From Nostoc sp. 106C (GTDB taxonomy: Bacteria > Cyanobacteriota > Cyanobacteriia > Cyanobacteriales > Nostocaceae): 50,932 nt of DNA. This document shows positions 1 to 8,609 of this stretch, piece by piece. The notes below the pieces were generated by a model, which saw nothing but the letters and a program-made list of their open reading frames with translations, made no database searches and had not been told where the DNA came from. Numbering within the stretch: the stretch's first letter is position 1; every line of letters starts with the position of its first letter. The position numbers and the translations under genes were made by a program. The stretch is taken from contig NZ_MTAW01000209.1 in the NCBI RefSeq assembly GCF_002154725.1, positions 1 through 50,932 on the forward strand, read 5' to 3'.

Positions 1-83
1 GGCTCCATTTTCTTTACATTTTGTTTCGTTGCTCTTTAATGGCTAAAGTCGAGTTCAAGAAGTCGGGGATCTAAATCCGTAGC

Positions 84-114
84 TAACGCACCGTCCGAGA
101 TTTTCGGTGCGTTA
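84..114. repeat. Perfect 10-bp stem hairpin 3' of the CHAT gene
   Basis: TAACGCACCG at 84-93 pairs perfectly with CGGTGCGTTA at 105-114. It lies just beyond the stop codon of the minus-strand gene ending at 151. No T-run follows on either strand, so a dispersed hairpin repeat is as likely as a terminator. Confidence 0.5.
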
Positions 115-150
115 CACTTCGTGATAACGCACCCTACCAAGGCTTCCCGT

Positions 151-2334
151 TTACCCACGCAAGTTCTCCCGGAAATAATCGGCGTAAAGTTGACAACGCG
201 GGATCACTGTTCGCCCCTCCCGCCGCACCAAACCCGCACCCCGCAGCCGAAAGAAAACACGCTCATCATCGCAGCTATTATGGCGAATTACCTGAAGCAT
301 ACTTGGCACTAACTCCGCTTTACTATGCAGCCGAAACAAATGGTTCCGCAGATGATTACCAAAGGGGCCATTATCCGCCGTAGCTTTGGCAAATAATTCA
401 GTAGTCGTGAGGCGCTGACTGGCGATTAAATAAAGCGCCAGCCTGACTAAATAAGGATGTCCATTCAGCAACGTCATTAACTGCTGTTCTTCATTAGCGT
501 TAAGCAGTGAACTATGACGGCGATTAAGGTCAGCAACCTGTGCGGCGGTAAAATCTTCTAAGTCAATCACCTCGCCCACATTAAACGGCGATTGGTTGAG
601 ATTATCAATTAATTGGTAGGGTTCGGTAGAAGTCACCAGCGCTAAATCGAGTTGCTTCCATATTGGTGTAGTGGCGCGGTTGTTGTGCCAACTGCGAAGC
701 ATTCCAAAGAAATCGGAACGGAATTCGGTATCAAAAGCCCTCTCAACTTCATCCATTGCTAACACCAAAGGCTGACCAAATTCTTTTAACAAATAGCGCC
801 CAATATAGCGGGTGCAACGTTGACTATTACCCAAAGGCAAATTCCAATATTCAGCAACTCTATCCGCCATTTCTATTTCATCAGTTAGCCAAGTGCAAAA
901 TTGCCGAAAGAATAAGTCAGCATTAGTTAAGGCTGATTGATCAAATAATTGAAAATCTAAGAAAGCCACGCGCTTACCTGCATTCATCGCCGCGTTACAA
1001 GTGCGAATTAACAAAGAACTCTTGCCCATTTGTCGGGGGCCTTTAATGGTGATGGTGACACCTTGACGCTGAATCGCATTTAAAGCCAGAACATCACAAG
1101 CGCGTTCCACATAAAACTGAGACTCGCCATCCATCGTCCCTTCTGGCATTTCCAGGGATATCGGCTGTGCGGAAGCAAAAGGCTGAGGTAACGCTGATGC
1201 TTGACGTGGCTGAAGTAATTCAGCTTTATTCGCCTCCCCAATTGCCAATTCACCCCCAGAAATCGCCTGCATCAATTCCGCAATCAAGCGCGGTGTATCC
1301 TCCGCATTTCGCCAGATTGCCCAATTAATCCCATCCAGATAAGCACTCAAAGGATACTGAAACGGTTCTAGATACGCCAGCCGCACGGGGAGAATTATCG
1401 GTTTTCCGCTTTGTTCCTTAGCCAGGCGGTTGGCTGTAGCAATTTCTGCCTCCACCATCTCGCTGTGGACAGAATGCTCGGAAAGGAAAACAATCAGAAA
1501 ATCGGCTTGGTGAAGTTCTGCTTCAATGCGTTCAGCCCAGCGTGTACCTACTGTAATAATTTGGTCGATAAAAACTGTGTGATGTTGAGCAAGCGCTTGA
1601 TGGACTTGCGATGCAACTTGTTCATCGGGGGTGACGCTACGCTTGTAGCTGATGAAGATGCGTTTGGGTTGGGAGTTGGGGGAAGGGGCTTCGGCTTCGC
1701 TCAGCCGAACGGGAAGGGGAAAGGGGGAAGGGGGAAAGGGTAAGATTTCTGGTTGTGTTGGTTGTTGTGCAACTGATAGCTTGCGGCTTTTGAGGATTGG
1801 GGTGGAATATTCAGGGATATTTTCTAATTCAATGGCAATGCGCTCAAACTCGTATGCATCATCGTAGGATCTACCTGCGCCTAGTGCATCATAAAACCCG
1901 ACAGCAAATTTAATTGCGGCGCGATCGCCTATCGCCTGATTCATTCCTACTACATAATTAATATGTTGGTGAATCGCTTCAGCTTGCGCCTCACTATAAC
2001 AGGCGTTTAACAGCACACACTCTATCTTGTCTTGAAATAACCTAAACAGTCTGCCCAGTGACTCTGTACTCACCAGTTGCAACTGTCCGTTATCATCCTC
2101 CAAAACCAAACCTTTATCCCCTTCCCCATGTCCCGAAAAATGGACAATCTCCGGTTGATGATCTAAAAGCGCCCGCCGCAAATCTTCAGGACGCACAGCC
2201 CATTTAGTAATCATCTCAAACTGCTCTCGAATCTTGGCACGTTCTAAACCAGCCTGAATTTCTCGTACTTCTTCATCCAAGCGCAGTCTGTCCGTATTCT
2301 TGGGATTTGCTGATAAAATCAGGATTTTTTTCAC
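151..2334 (-). CDS. CHAT protease-TIR-AAA_35-type ATPase fusion (conflict/cell-death protein)
   Basis: This 727-residue protein has three modules. Residues 1-190 form a CHAT (caspase-like) domain, with the catalytic His in HFSGHG (His69) and Cys in LLNACYS (Cys112). A Pro-rich linker (about 195-222) leads to a TIR domain starting RIFISYKR (about 226-360). Its helix SEMVEAEI keeps the Glu that aligns with the NAD-hydrolase catalytic Glu, although the usual Trp two residues after Ser is Met. Residues 400-727 are a P-loop ATPase with Walker A GPRQMGKSS near 433, a GHPYLV motif and a C-terminal winged-helix-like end PRCQLYADYF, as in AAA_35 proteins. The start is GTG at 2334, chosen because MKKILILSANP is the usual opening of such CHAT proteins. 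The gene stands alone on the minus strand. By family analogy it would sense a signal through the ATPase and then trigger proteolysis and/or NAD depletion. The domain calls are secure; the cellular role is inferred. Confidence 0.88.
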   Translation of the reverse strand: MKKILILSANPKNTDRLRLDEEVREIQAGLERAKIREQFEMITKWAVRPEDLRRALLDHQPEIVHFSGHGEGDKGLVLEDDNGQLQLVSTESLGRLFRLFQDKIECVLLNACYSEAQAEAIHQHINYVVGMNQAIGDRAAIKFAVGFYDALGAGRSYDDAYEFERIAIELENIPEYSTPILKSRKLSVAQQPTQPEILPFPPSPFPLPVRLSEAEAPSPNSQPKRIFISYKRSVTPDEQVASQVHQALAQHHTVFIDQIITVGTRWAERIEAELHQADFLIVFLSEHSVHSEMVEAEIATANRLAKEQSGKPIILPVRLAYLEPFQYPLSAYLDGINWAIWRNAEDTPRLIAELMQAISGGELAIGEANKAELLQPRQASALPQPFASAQPISLEMPEGTMDGESQFYVERACDVLALNAIQRQGVTITIKGPRQMGKSSLLIRTCNAAMNAGKRVAFLDFQLFDQSALTNADLFFRQFCTWLTDEIEMADRVAEYWNLPLGNSQRCTRYIGRYLLKEFGQPLVLAMDEVERAFDTEFRSDFFGMLRSWHNNRATTPIWKQLDLALVTSTEPYQLIDNLNQSPFNVGEVIDLEDFTAAQVADLNRRHSSLLNANEEQQLMTLLNGHPYLVRLALYLIASQRLTTTELFAKATADNGPFGNHLRNHLFRLHSKAELVPSMLQVIRHNSCDDERVFFRLRGAGLVRREGRTVIPRCQLYADYFRENLRG
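1688..1740. repeat. Palindromic module and G-rich tract inside the CHAT-TIR linker
   Basis: TTCGGC (1690-1695) and GCCGAA (1704-1709) form a short hairpin set in G/A-rich repeats (GGGAAGGGG-type). It is translated in frame as the linker LPVRLSEAEAPSP of the protein above. The module resembles palindromes seen in the intergenic elements of this window, so it looks like an in-frame repeat insertion. Confidence 0.5.
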
Positions 2335-2695
2335 ACTGCCTTTAAATGTTGCAACTAGGCTTTCTCTCTAGATGCAGTTTACTACAGCAGAGTTACGGAG
2401 AATTACGGGCAGAATCTAAGAAGCTCTTGAAGATATGTATTATTTGAATGGGTTTCCTTTGTTGTAGACACCCTGAGACGCCTTGCCGTAGGGTAGACAC
2501 TGACGTGATTTCCCCCATGAGTGAACTCATCAATCAAGTTTGTCTTTGCAGGCTGATCTTTCTCAGCCCACGGAGGTGGGCTTTGTTCGTGTAGCCACAC
2601 CCTTCTAGGGTGTCGGCGTCGTGTCAAGCTAGCAAATTTTTTAGCCGAATGCTATTAGTAGCGCGATAATTAATATAGAGGTCAAAATAATTTAT
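2335..2695. other. Intergenic region with two small hairpins
   Basis: This gap lies between the CHAT gene and the small Cys-rich ORF. AGCCCAC/GTGGGCT at 2565-2582 is a perfect 7-bp hairpin, and ACCCT-TCT-AGGGT follows at about 2600-2612. A minus-strand open frame across 2403-2627 has no family features and reads through these repeats, so it was not called as a gene. Confidence 0.45.
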
Positions 2696-2881
2696 ATGTC
2701 TCCAACACCATGCTCGTGTTGTGTTGTTACCCTTAATCAACAACAGGAGCAAAACATCTCTCATCAAAAACAGTGCCAAGATGTTCCAGACAACCACAGC
2801 AAAAGTGTAGTCAAAAATTGTACTGTGGTTGAAAATGGTCGAGTTGTAGTTAAACCATTACCCACTGAAACTTCTGTTTAA
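2696..2881 (+). CDS. Small Cys-containing hypothetical protein
   Basis: A 61-residue ORF starts at ATG 2696 with a GAGG about 15 nt upstream. It opens MSPTPCSCC and has further Cys at QKQCQD and KNCTV. There is no signal peptide or membrane segment. It ends 3 bp before the stop of the convergent potassium-channel gene, and that tight packing argues for a real gene. The CxCC cluster could bind metal, but there are too few Cys for a classical metallothionein. No family was recognised. Confidence 0.45.
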   Translation: MSPTPCSCCVVTLNQQQEQNISHQKQCQDVPDNHSKSVVKNCTVVENGRVVVKPLPTETSV

Positions 2882-2884
2882 CTT

Positions 2885-3808
2885 TTAACTCACTTCATCT
2901 AGAGATAACACATCGTGGAAGCTTTGGTAATCAATGTAGCGATTTCCATCTTCTGTATCGTGCATGATATTCACAAATTGATAATTCCACAAAATCTGAG
3001 TAGCACCATAGGTATGACGAGCATGGACAACTTGTGCCACTGTTTCATCAATACCACTTACCGAAATAACAAGAGTGGTATTTGATTGAACTAAAGATTC
3101 TGCGGTCATCCCAAACAGAGGGCTATACTCATCGATGGTATGCATCGCTAACCAAGTTAATGTAAAGCTAGGTGACTGATTCCTGCGCAGTTTCAAATCG
3201 TAGATCCGACGGATGTAATCCCCCTCTAAGGTCATTTCATCCCGCATCATGTACACTCGCATTTGTGCTTCCAGAATTAGGTTGCGACGCTGATTGGCGG
3301 TGCGGAACATGAGAGTTGGTTCACCATCATGGGGTGTAATTACAGCGACGCGGCTAAAAAGCACCCGCGCAGTCGGACGGGAGAATCGCGCAAACGCCAG
3401 TCCTGTAGTGACCGCAATTCCCATCAAACCTGCCATTGCTTCAATAGTGACAACTATATTGGCGTAAAGTGTTTTAGGATACAACGCCCCATAGCCGATG
3501 GATGCCAGGGTTTGTACGCTAAAAAAGAAGACATCTAAAAAAGACCCAGGTCGAGCATTTTCAATACAGTTTCCTCCAGCCAAGTAAGCTAAAGCAAATA
3601 TGGCATTAGTAGCTATATACCCAACACCAGCTAGCAGCAAAAATCCAGTCCAGGGAATTGTTAACAGCAGATGATAAGGGTCGCGCCAGTAAGAATACCA
3701 AGCACCTAAGCCCACAATATGGAATTGTCCGTCCCTGACTTTGATGCAAACTCGCTGGGACCGATGCGGCTTGTGCTTCCGAAAAAGTTTCTGCAATCGA
3801 AATCTCAT
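2885..3808 (-). CDS. Inward-rectifier (KirBac-type) potassium channel
   Basis: This is a two-transmembrane K+ channel of the prokaryotic Kir family. Counting from ATG 3808 (307 residues), it has a basic N-terminus and the slide-helix region WYSYWRDPYHLLL (about 37-49). TM1 is at about 50-75. The pore helix carries the K+ selectivity filter TLASIGYG (100-107), and TM2 is at about 115-137. The rest is the cytoplasmic immunoglobulin-like Kir domain (LMFRTANQRRN, EGDYIRRIYDLKL). The frame is open upstream to a TTG at 3901, which would add 31 residues. ATG 3808 is preferred because MRFR directly before a basic stretch fits the family start. It is a single gene, convergent with the small ORF before it. 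Cyanobacterial Kir channels are thought to set membrane potential or K+ balance; no regulatory site was seen. Confidence 0.9.
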   Translation of the reverse strand: MRFRLQKLFRKHKPHRSQRVCIKVRDGQFHIVGLGAWYSYWRDPYHLLLTIPWTGFLLLAGVGYIATNAIFALAYLAGGNCIENARPGSFLDVFFFSVQTLASIGYGALYPKTLYANIVVTIEAMAGLMGIAVTTGLAFARFSRPTARVLFSRVAVITPHDGEPTLMFRTANQRRNLILEAQMRVYMMRDEMTLEGDYIRRIYDLKLRRNQSPSFTLTWLAMHTIDEYSPLFGMTAESLVQSNTTLVISVSGIDETVAQVVHARHTYGATQILWNYQFVNIMHDTEDGNRYIDYQSFHDVLSLDEVS

Positions 3809-4067
3809 TGGAATTAGCCAAAAGAACTGCTGTCTGTTGAAATGACTAGGTTTGCTTGGGCAAGTAACAACCAGGTGGTTATCTATTGCTGATAAATTCA
3901 AATTGCTAAATTAGCACTTTCATAGCTTTGATTAATTCACTCAGTTTTACGATTTTAACCTAACGCTGTAATTCCCCATACACCTATACAGCGTGTAGAT
4001 ACATCGAAACACAAGAGAACAGCCGATGACGAATAATTGCCGCAAACTATTTTCAGGTGAATAAACT

Positions 4068-4181
4068 AGGACTTACGCAAGAACCCTCTAAAACCCTCTT
4101 TCCTTTGTGTCCTACCCTTCGGGAACGCCTTCGGCGAACCTGTCTTTGCGGTTCGTTTTTTCATAATTTTGCGTAAGTCCT
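4068..4181. repeat. MITE-like hairpin element, family A copy 1
   Basis: A perfect 13-bp inverted repeat AGGACTTACGCAA (4068-4080) / TTGCGTAAGTCCT (4169-4181) encloses about 88 bp with no coding potential. The interior carries a nested palindromic module, CCCTTCGGGAACGCC (about 4127-4141). A second copy lies at about 9111-9216. Confidence 0.75.
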
Positions 4182-4208
4182 GTAAACCACAAAGTAGGGC
4201 ACAACATT

Positions 4209-4340
4209 AGACTTCTTGCAAAAATCTGAATAAGAATAAAAAAACCACAGATGAACACAGATAAACACCGATATTTATCTGTGTTCATCTGCGTTTATCT
4301 GTGGTTCGATATTCAAAAAATCGACTTATGCAAGAGACTT
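4209..4340. repeat. MITE-like hairpin element, family B copy 1
   Basis: The element starts AGACTTCTTGCAAAAATC and ends CGACTTATGCAAGAGACTT, which are imperfect inverted termini. Most of the interior is a long inverted repeat built from CCACAGATGAACACAGATAA-type blocks. A small open frame (4251-4454) reads through it and is not a credible gene. A second, interrupted copy lies at 48085-48304. Confidence 0.75.
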
Positions 4341-4527
4341 CATGAGTGCAACTCACAAGGAACAATGAAAATGTCTTTTCCTCCTGCCTCCTGCCTTATT
4401 TTCAAGGCAGGTCTATTGTTGTGCCCTTACAAAATATGCAGTTCAAATAAATAGAAAAGGCTGTAATAAAAAATTAGGATGAGCAATGCTCACCCTAATA
4501 CTAGCTGACTTAAATAAAAACTGATTT

Positions 4528-5463
4528 TTACGCTTTTGGTGCTTGACCTTGAGAACAGCGGTCAAACCACTCTTGGTATTTCTGACGGTACTCCTCATTG
4601 TCAACAACAATTGTCACTCGCACCTGTTGACAACCAGGTTGCTTTTCAAGAGCGATCGCATTTAAAAGTAGGCTAGCAATCTTAGGAGAAGTAAACAAGC
4701 CATTGACAGTTAAACCATTGTCAAGGTTTGCAACTTCAGATATTTCTTCTTCAGTCAAATTAATACTAGAGATTGTCTCTTGCCCTAAATCTATTTCTGC
4801 TAGCTGTTTGTGTTCTGGGCTGACTTGTTCTACAATCAGTTTTTCTCGCCGGACAGGAACTTGTACCATCCGAGTTTCAATTTCTTTGCGAACAATTACA
4901 TCGCCAACTTTACGTTTATTACTATTAACTACTAATCGTTCTTCTAGTAAATTAATAATATTTTCTTCACTAATCTCTGCTCTATTTGTAGCTTCTAGGT
5001 TACCATTTTTAGTTTCCAGGCTGCCATTTAGAGTTTGATTATTAACTATTTGCTCACTTGAGCTATCTGATATTATCTGTTCACCTGTTTTGTTAACTTC
5101 TAAATTTTCAGGCATATTTTCTATTTCAGATTTTTCTAAATCTACAAAAATTGATTGAGTAGCATGATCAATTTTTTGAATTCTCTGGCTGCGCAATTTT
5201 AACAACTTATATCTATCTGTTAAGTGTTTGCCGCTAAATTCTAAACTGTATTGATTTACTCGTTGAGATATAACTAAGTTTAGCCGATTTCCTGCGTCTA
5301 AAACTAGCTCTCGGACTTCACCTACCAGTTGTCCTTTTTTATCTAATACAGCAAAATTTCTCACTTTGCTTCCCAAGTTTTCCAGCAGCTTGCTAACCCG
5401 TTGATTAATAGTTGCTGCTGGATTTGCTAGCTCTGGTTTTCTTGCCACAGTTTGGCTATTCAT
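4528..5463 (-). CDS. PRC-barrel/DUF2382-like stress protein, divergent paralogue
   Basis: This 311-residue soluble protein has an N-terminal PRC-barrel-like segment (about 35-120, VRNFAVLDKKGQLVGEVREL). A polar Asn/Glu-rich spacer (about 125-170) follows, then a DUF2382-type segment EERLVVNSNKRKVGDVIVRK (about 172-230). A unique C-terminus (VTIVVDNEEYRQKYQEWF) completes it. It starts at ATG 5463. It is the most diverged of three co-directional paralogues in this cluster and the only one with the extra C-terminal domain. There is no signal peptide. Proteins of this type are often linked to desiccation, salt or general stress in cyanobacteria, but the biochemical function is unknown. Its 240-bp separation from the next paralogue suggests its own promoter. 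Confidence 0.8.
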   Translation of the reverse strand: MNSQTVARKPELANPAATINQRVSKLLENLGSKVRNFAVLDKKGQLVGEVRELVLDAGNRLNLVISQRVNQYSLEFSGKHLTDRYKLLKLRSQRIQKIDHATQSIFVDLEKSEIENMPENLEVNKTGEQIISDSSSEQIVNNQTLNGSLETKNGNLEATNRAEISEENIINLLEERLVVNSNKRKVGDVIVRKEIETRMVQVPVRREKLIVEQVSPEHKQLAEIDLGQETISSINLTEEEISEVANLDNGLTVNGLFTSPKIASLLLNAIALEKQPGCQQVRVTIVVDNEEYRQKYQEWFDRCSQGQAPKA

Positions 5464-5702
5464 AAGGCAAAAATTATTAACTACTTTTGGCTCGGCTAAA
5501 CTATAGTGTTAGCCACTCTTACTGAAAAAAGAAAAAATATTAATAGTTCAACTATTTGCCAATTATGTGGCTCTAGTTAAAGCAAAATCTAAAATTCAGA
5601 ATTGATATTCCTGATTCATTCTCAGTACAGGCAAAGCTATCTGATAGCTCTACCTGCACCATGTCTAACTAGTTATTAGTTATGTGCTAATAACTCAGTT
5701 AA

Positions 5703-6593
5703 TTAGCGTTCTTCAATTGGCAGTCCGCCAGTAGTATCTACATCTAATTCTTCACGACGTACAGTTGCTTGAGCTTCAGAGGTTTCTTGCTCTACAACTT
5801 TTGAAACTCTGACTTCTTCACGTACAACTGCTTCTTTGCGGATTTCAGGAGTTTCTTCATAGATTTCCACGCGAGCTACTTCACCTTCGCGGAAATTAGC
5901 TTCGCCAGGAGCAACAGGACGACCAGCATCTGTTGGTGTTACCCGCTCAATGACCACACGCTCTCTTTCTAAAGGTACTGATACACTTGCAGTATCAGTT
6001 TCCACGCGCTTACCAATGGCTACTTCTCCTGCTTTCTGCCGTCTCTTCCCAGCAATTAGCCTTTCTTCATACAATTTCAGAGTTTGATTATCACGTTCAT
6101 TGATGTTGTACAAAGAAGGCTCGTGGTCGTAAGTGTATGTATCGCGGTTATAAGTAGGAGTGCTTGGCGTTGATAATGGCTGATAGTTGGTATCCAAGGC
6201 TGCTGGTGTGTCCACAGCAGCAGATGTTGCATCTACAGGACGGCGATACACCCCACGTACTCGCTCTTCATAGTCGTAATCGACTCCTGAGCGTTCGTTG
6301 AACTCAGGTAAATCTTCTGCTTGCTGTCTGGTCATGCCAATGGCGTAAACGCGATCAGTATTATAGTCAATTCGAGCACGTCCAATAGGTAACAATACTT
6401 TCTTACCAAAAATCCAGAAGCCTAAGTCAACAACTAGATAACGGAAGTGCCCTTCATCATCTACTAAAACATCGCTGACAGAGCCAATCTTTTCATCTCT
6501 GCCTTCTGCATAGACCCCAAGCCCTTTGATGTCTTCACCCTGAAAAGTATCGCGATAGTTGGGATCAAAATCATCTAGTTTGTAAAGTGCCAT
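5703..6593 (-). CDS. PRC-barrel and DUF2382 domain protein
   Basis: This 296-residue protein begins MALYKLDDFDPNYRDTF. The PRC barrel spans about 15-95, with DEGHFRYLVVDLGFWIFGKK and LPIGRARIDY. A linker rich in Pro, Thr and Tyr (about 115-165) leads to DUF2382 (about 170-285): LYEERLIAGKRRQKAGEVAI, VSVPLERERVVIERV and EEVRVSKVVEQET. The charged, repetitive beta-type pattern is typical of the family. It starts at ATG 6593. It is closely related to the next gene (7076-7912) and is probably a tandem duplicate of it. A 70-bp block (6711-6780) upstream is also found upstream of that paralogue. The role is unknown; a stress or envelope-associated function is inferred from the family. Confidence 0.88.
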   Translation of the reverse strand: MALYKLDDFDPNYRDTFQGEDIKGLGVYAEGRDEKIGSVSDVLVDDEGHFRYLVVDLGFWIFGKKVLLPIGRARIDYNTDRVYAIGMTRQQAEDLPEFNERSGVDYDYEERVRGVYRRPVDATSAAVDTPAALDTNYQPLSTPSTPTYNRDTYTYDHEPSLYNINERDNQTLKLYEERLIAGKRRQKAGEVAIGKRVETDTASVSVPLERERVVIERVTPTDAGRPVAPGEANFREGEVARVEIYEETPEIRKEAVVREEVRVSKVVEQETSEAQATVRREELDVDTTGGLPIEER

Positions 6594-7075
6594 TATATTT
6601 TTCCCTCAAATTTTTACTTTCATCTGCTAATAACTAAACTAGAATTTTATTAATTTTTTTCCATCTTTCTCACGACTGAATTAAATTTATGAATGTTTAA
6701 CTTAAGAAGTATATATAGCAATCCGATTTGACTCCTAAAATTAATTGTGTAGTTAGGAAACAGAAAATCAGGGCGGTAGAGATGTACTTAATTTTTTTTA
6801 AAATTAAATAAATATGAGTTTGGTATTTGATTTATGCAATTAAAATCTAATTTTTTAGTTATTGTTTCTTAATTTTTTAGTTAACTTTTGTTTAAAAAAT
6901 TAATAGTACAGGCAGATATAATAATCGACTCTGCCTGTACTATAGCGATGATTGTTGAGAGCAGATCCCCTTTAATACTCACATATGTCAGTAAGTAGCG
7001 ATCGCTAACTGCAAAATTTTTATATTTTGGGTTTTAAGCTGATTGCGATCGCCTCAACCTTAAGATACTAGCTAA
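6594..7075. other. AT-rich intergenic region upstream of 5703-6593
   Basis: This 482-bp AT-rich spacer has no ORF worth calling. It holds GCGATCGC-type HIP1 sites near 6998 and 7047 and the shared block described at 6711-6780. It probably contains the promoter of the gene starting at 6593. Confidence 0.5.
6711..6780. repeat. Block shared with the region upstream of the neighbouring paralogue
   Basis: ATATAGCAATCCGATTTGAC, TCCTAAAA, GTAGTTAGGAAACAG and AAATCAGG align in order with 8285-8352 (AATCAGATTTGATTCCTGAA, GTAGCTGTAGGTAACGGG, AAATCGG). Both blocks sit upstream of a PRC/DUF2382 paralogue. They may have been duplicated with the genes, may be regulatory, or may be a dispersed repeat. Confidence 0.5.
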
Positions 7076-7912
7076 TTAAATAGCTGTATCTCTAGGTGTA
7101 TTTGTTTCGTTCACATCCAAATTACCTGAAGTATTAATATCTAACTCTTCCCGACGCACTGTCTCTTGTGCTTCAACAGTATCGCTATCTACTACTTTTC
7201 TAACTCGGACTTCTTCGCGCACAACCGTTTCTTTACGAATCTCAGGTGTTTCTTCGTAAACTTCTATGCGTGCTACTTCTCCTTCTTGGAATTGTAATTC
7301 TTGTGAATTTACTACAGTTTCTGTGGTTGGAGTCACTCTCTCAATGACAACGCGCTCTTTTTGCAGAGGTACTGAAACTTGTGCAGTTTCCGTTTCAATA
7401 TGCTTACCAACTGTGACTTCTCCGGCTTTAACCCGATTTTTATGAGCAATTAATCGTTCTTCATATAGTTTGATAGTTTGTTGATCTTGCGCATTTAATT
7501 CATATAACTCCGGTGCTTGGTAGCTAGATCTTCCCTGATCGGAGGTCAATTGGCTATTGGGTGAACGATAAACATTACGGACATTGTTTTCATAATCTTC
7601 ATTAACAACAATGTTTTCGTGATATTCAGGTAAACGCGCTACCTGCTCTTTACTCAAACCATCCACAAATACACGCTTTTCGGCATAATTAATATGAGCA
7701 AGACCAATAGGTAGTAATATTTTCTTATTACCACCATCTAAGGTTGTGTCAATTACTAGATACCGAAAACGACCATCGTCATCAACTAAAGCATCGGCAA
7801 CTGAGCCAACTCTCACTCCTCCTTCAGTGTAGAGTTCCAAAGCTTTAACGTCATCACCACCAAAGATTTCTCGGTAGCTAGGTTCAAAATCTTCGAGTTT
7901 GTAGAGAGGCAT
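7076..7912 (-). CDS. PRC-barrel and DUF2382 domain protein
   Basis: This 278-residue paralogue of 5703-6593 begins MPLYKLEDFEPSYREIFGGD. The PRC barrel is at about 15-95 (DDGRFRYLVIDT, LPIGLAHINY). DUF2382 is at about 148-262, with LYEERLIAHKNRVKAGEVTV, VSVPLQKERVVIERVTP and EVYEETPEIRKETVVREEV. The linker is shorter than in its neighbour. It starts at ATG 7912. A 195-bp MITE (8087-8281) is inserted about 175 bp upstream and may have altered its promoter region. The role is unknown, as for the other paralogues. Confidence 0.88.
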   Translation of the reverse strand: MPLYKLEDFEPSYREIFGGDDVKALELYTEGGVRVGSVADALVDDDGRFRYLVIDTTLDGGNKKILLPIGLAHINYAEKRVFVDGLSKEQVARLPEYHENIVVNEDYENNVRNVYRSPNSQLTSDQGRSSYQAPELYELNAQDQQTIKLYEERLIAHKNRVKAGEVTVGKHIETETAQVSVPLQKERVVIERVTPTTETVVNSQELQFQEGEVARIEVYEETPEIRKETVVREEVRVRKVVDSDTVEAQETVRREELDINTSGNLDVNETNTPRDTAI

Positions 7913-8086
7913 AAGTTATTCCAAACTGGCTGCAATTATCTATGTATCAGCCTAAGAAGTATTGCAATTATTTTCATCCTGCTGGCGGCTGAATTCGATA
8001 AAAATCCTCATGCTTTATAGGTGAAAATTATCGAATTTAAAATAATTTACTTACCGATTGGCATATAACTTAAGGTACATATAGCG

Positions 8087-8281
8087 CAATACAGTTCAGT
8101 TAAGAAAATTCATTGACAACAAAGTTCACAAATAATTACTAAACAAAAAACCGAACAATTATTTTGGAGGGGGCTTGGGGGACGCAACCGTCCCCCAATC
8201 GGGGGTTTGGGGGAGAATCTCCCAAATCTTGGTTTTTGTTCGACAGATGAGAACTCTTATCACCTTAACTGAACCGTATTG
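8087..8281. mobile_element. 195-bp MITE-like element with 10-bp target-site duplication
   Basis: CAATACAGTTCAGTTAAG (8087-8104) and CTTAACTGAACCGTATTG (8264-8281) are inverted termini matching at 17 of 18 positions. The 10-mer ACATATAGCG flanks the element perfectly on both sides (8077-8086 and 8282-8291), as expected for a target-site duplication. The interior has no ORF. It includes a second pair of arms (ACCGAACAA / TTGTTCGAC region) and a G-rich palindromic core, GGGGGACG...CGTCCCCC, near 8180-8205. A partner transposase is not in the window. Confidence 0.85.
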
Positions 8282-8282
8282 A

Positions 8283-8460
8283 CATATAGCGTTCATATAA
8301 TAATCAGATTTGATTCCTGAACTTACAAAGTAGCTGTAGGTAACGGGAAATCGGAAATAAGAAAGAATACAGGTGGAGTGTACCTAGTTTCACAAAAATC
8401 AAATACGAGTCCTATATTTTATTTGTAAACTTATTTGTAGAGTTAGGAAACGGGCAAGAA
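8283..8460. repeat. Two degenerate copies of a block also seen at 6711-6780
   Basis: Copy one spans about 8285-8352. Copy two spans about 8396-8460 (AAATACGAGTCCTATATTTT, then GTAGAGTTAGGAAACGGG). Together with 6711-6780 this makes a small local family. There is no coding potential. Confidence 0.4.
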
Positions 8461-8609
8461 GAAAGAACAAGCTAAAGGTGATTCTTTCAAAAATAAAGCT
8501 AATTCCTATATAAAAATATATTATTGGATAATTTTGAAAGTATTATGAGAGACGGTGGTCAAAGTCATTCAGGTTGTAGGGATGGAATAAATTACCGTTC
8601 GTACATATC

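Noticed and set aside
2403-2627. 74-codon minus-strand frame
   Set aside because: It reads through hairpin repeats and has no protein-like features.
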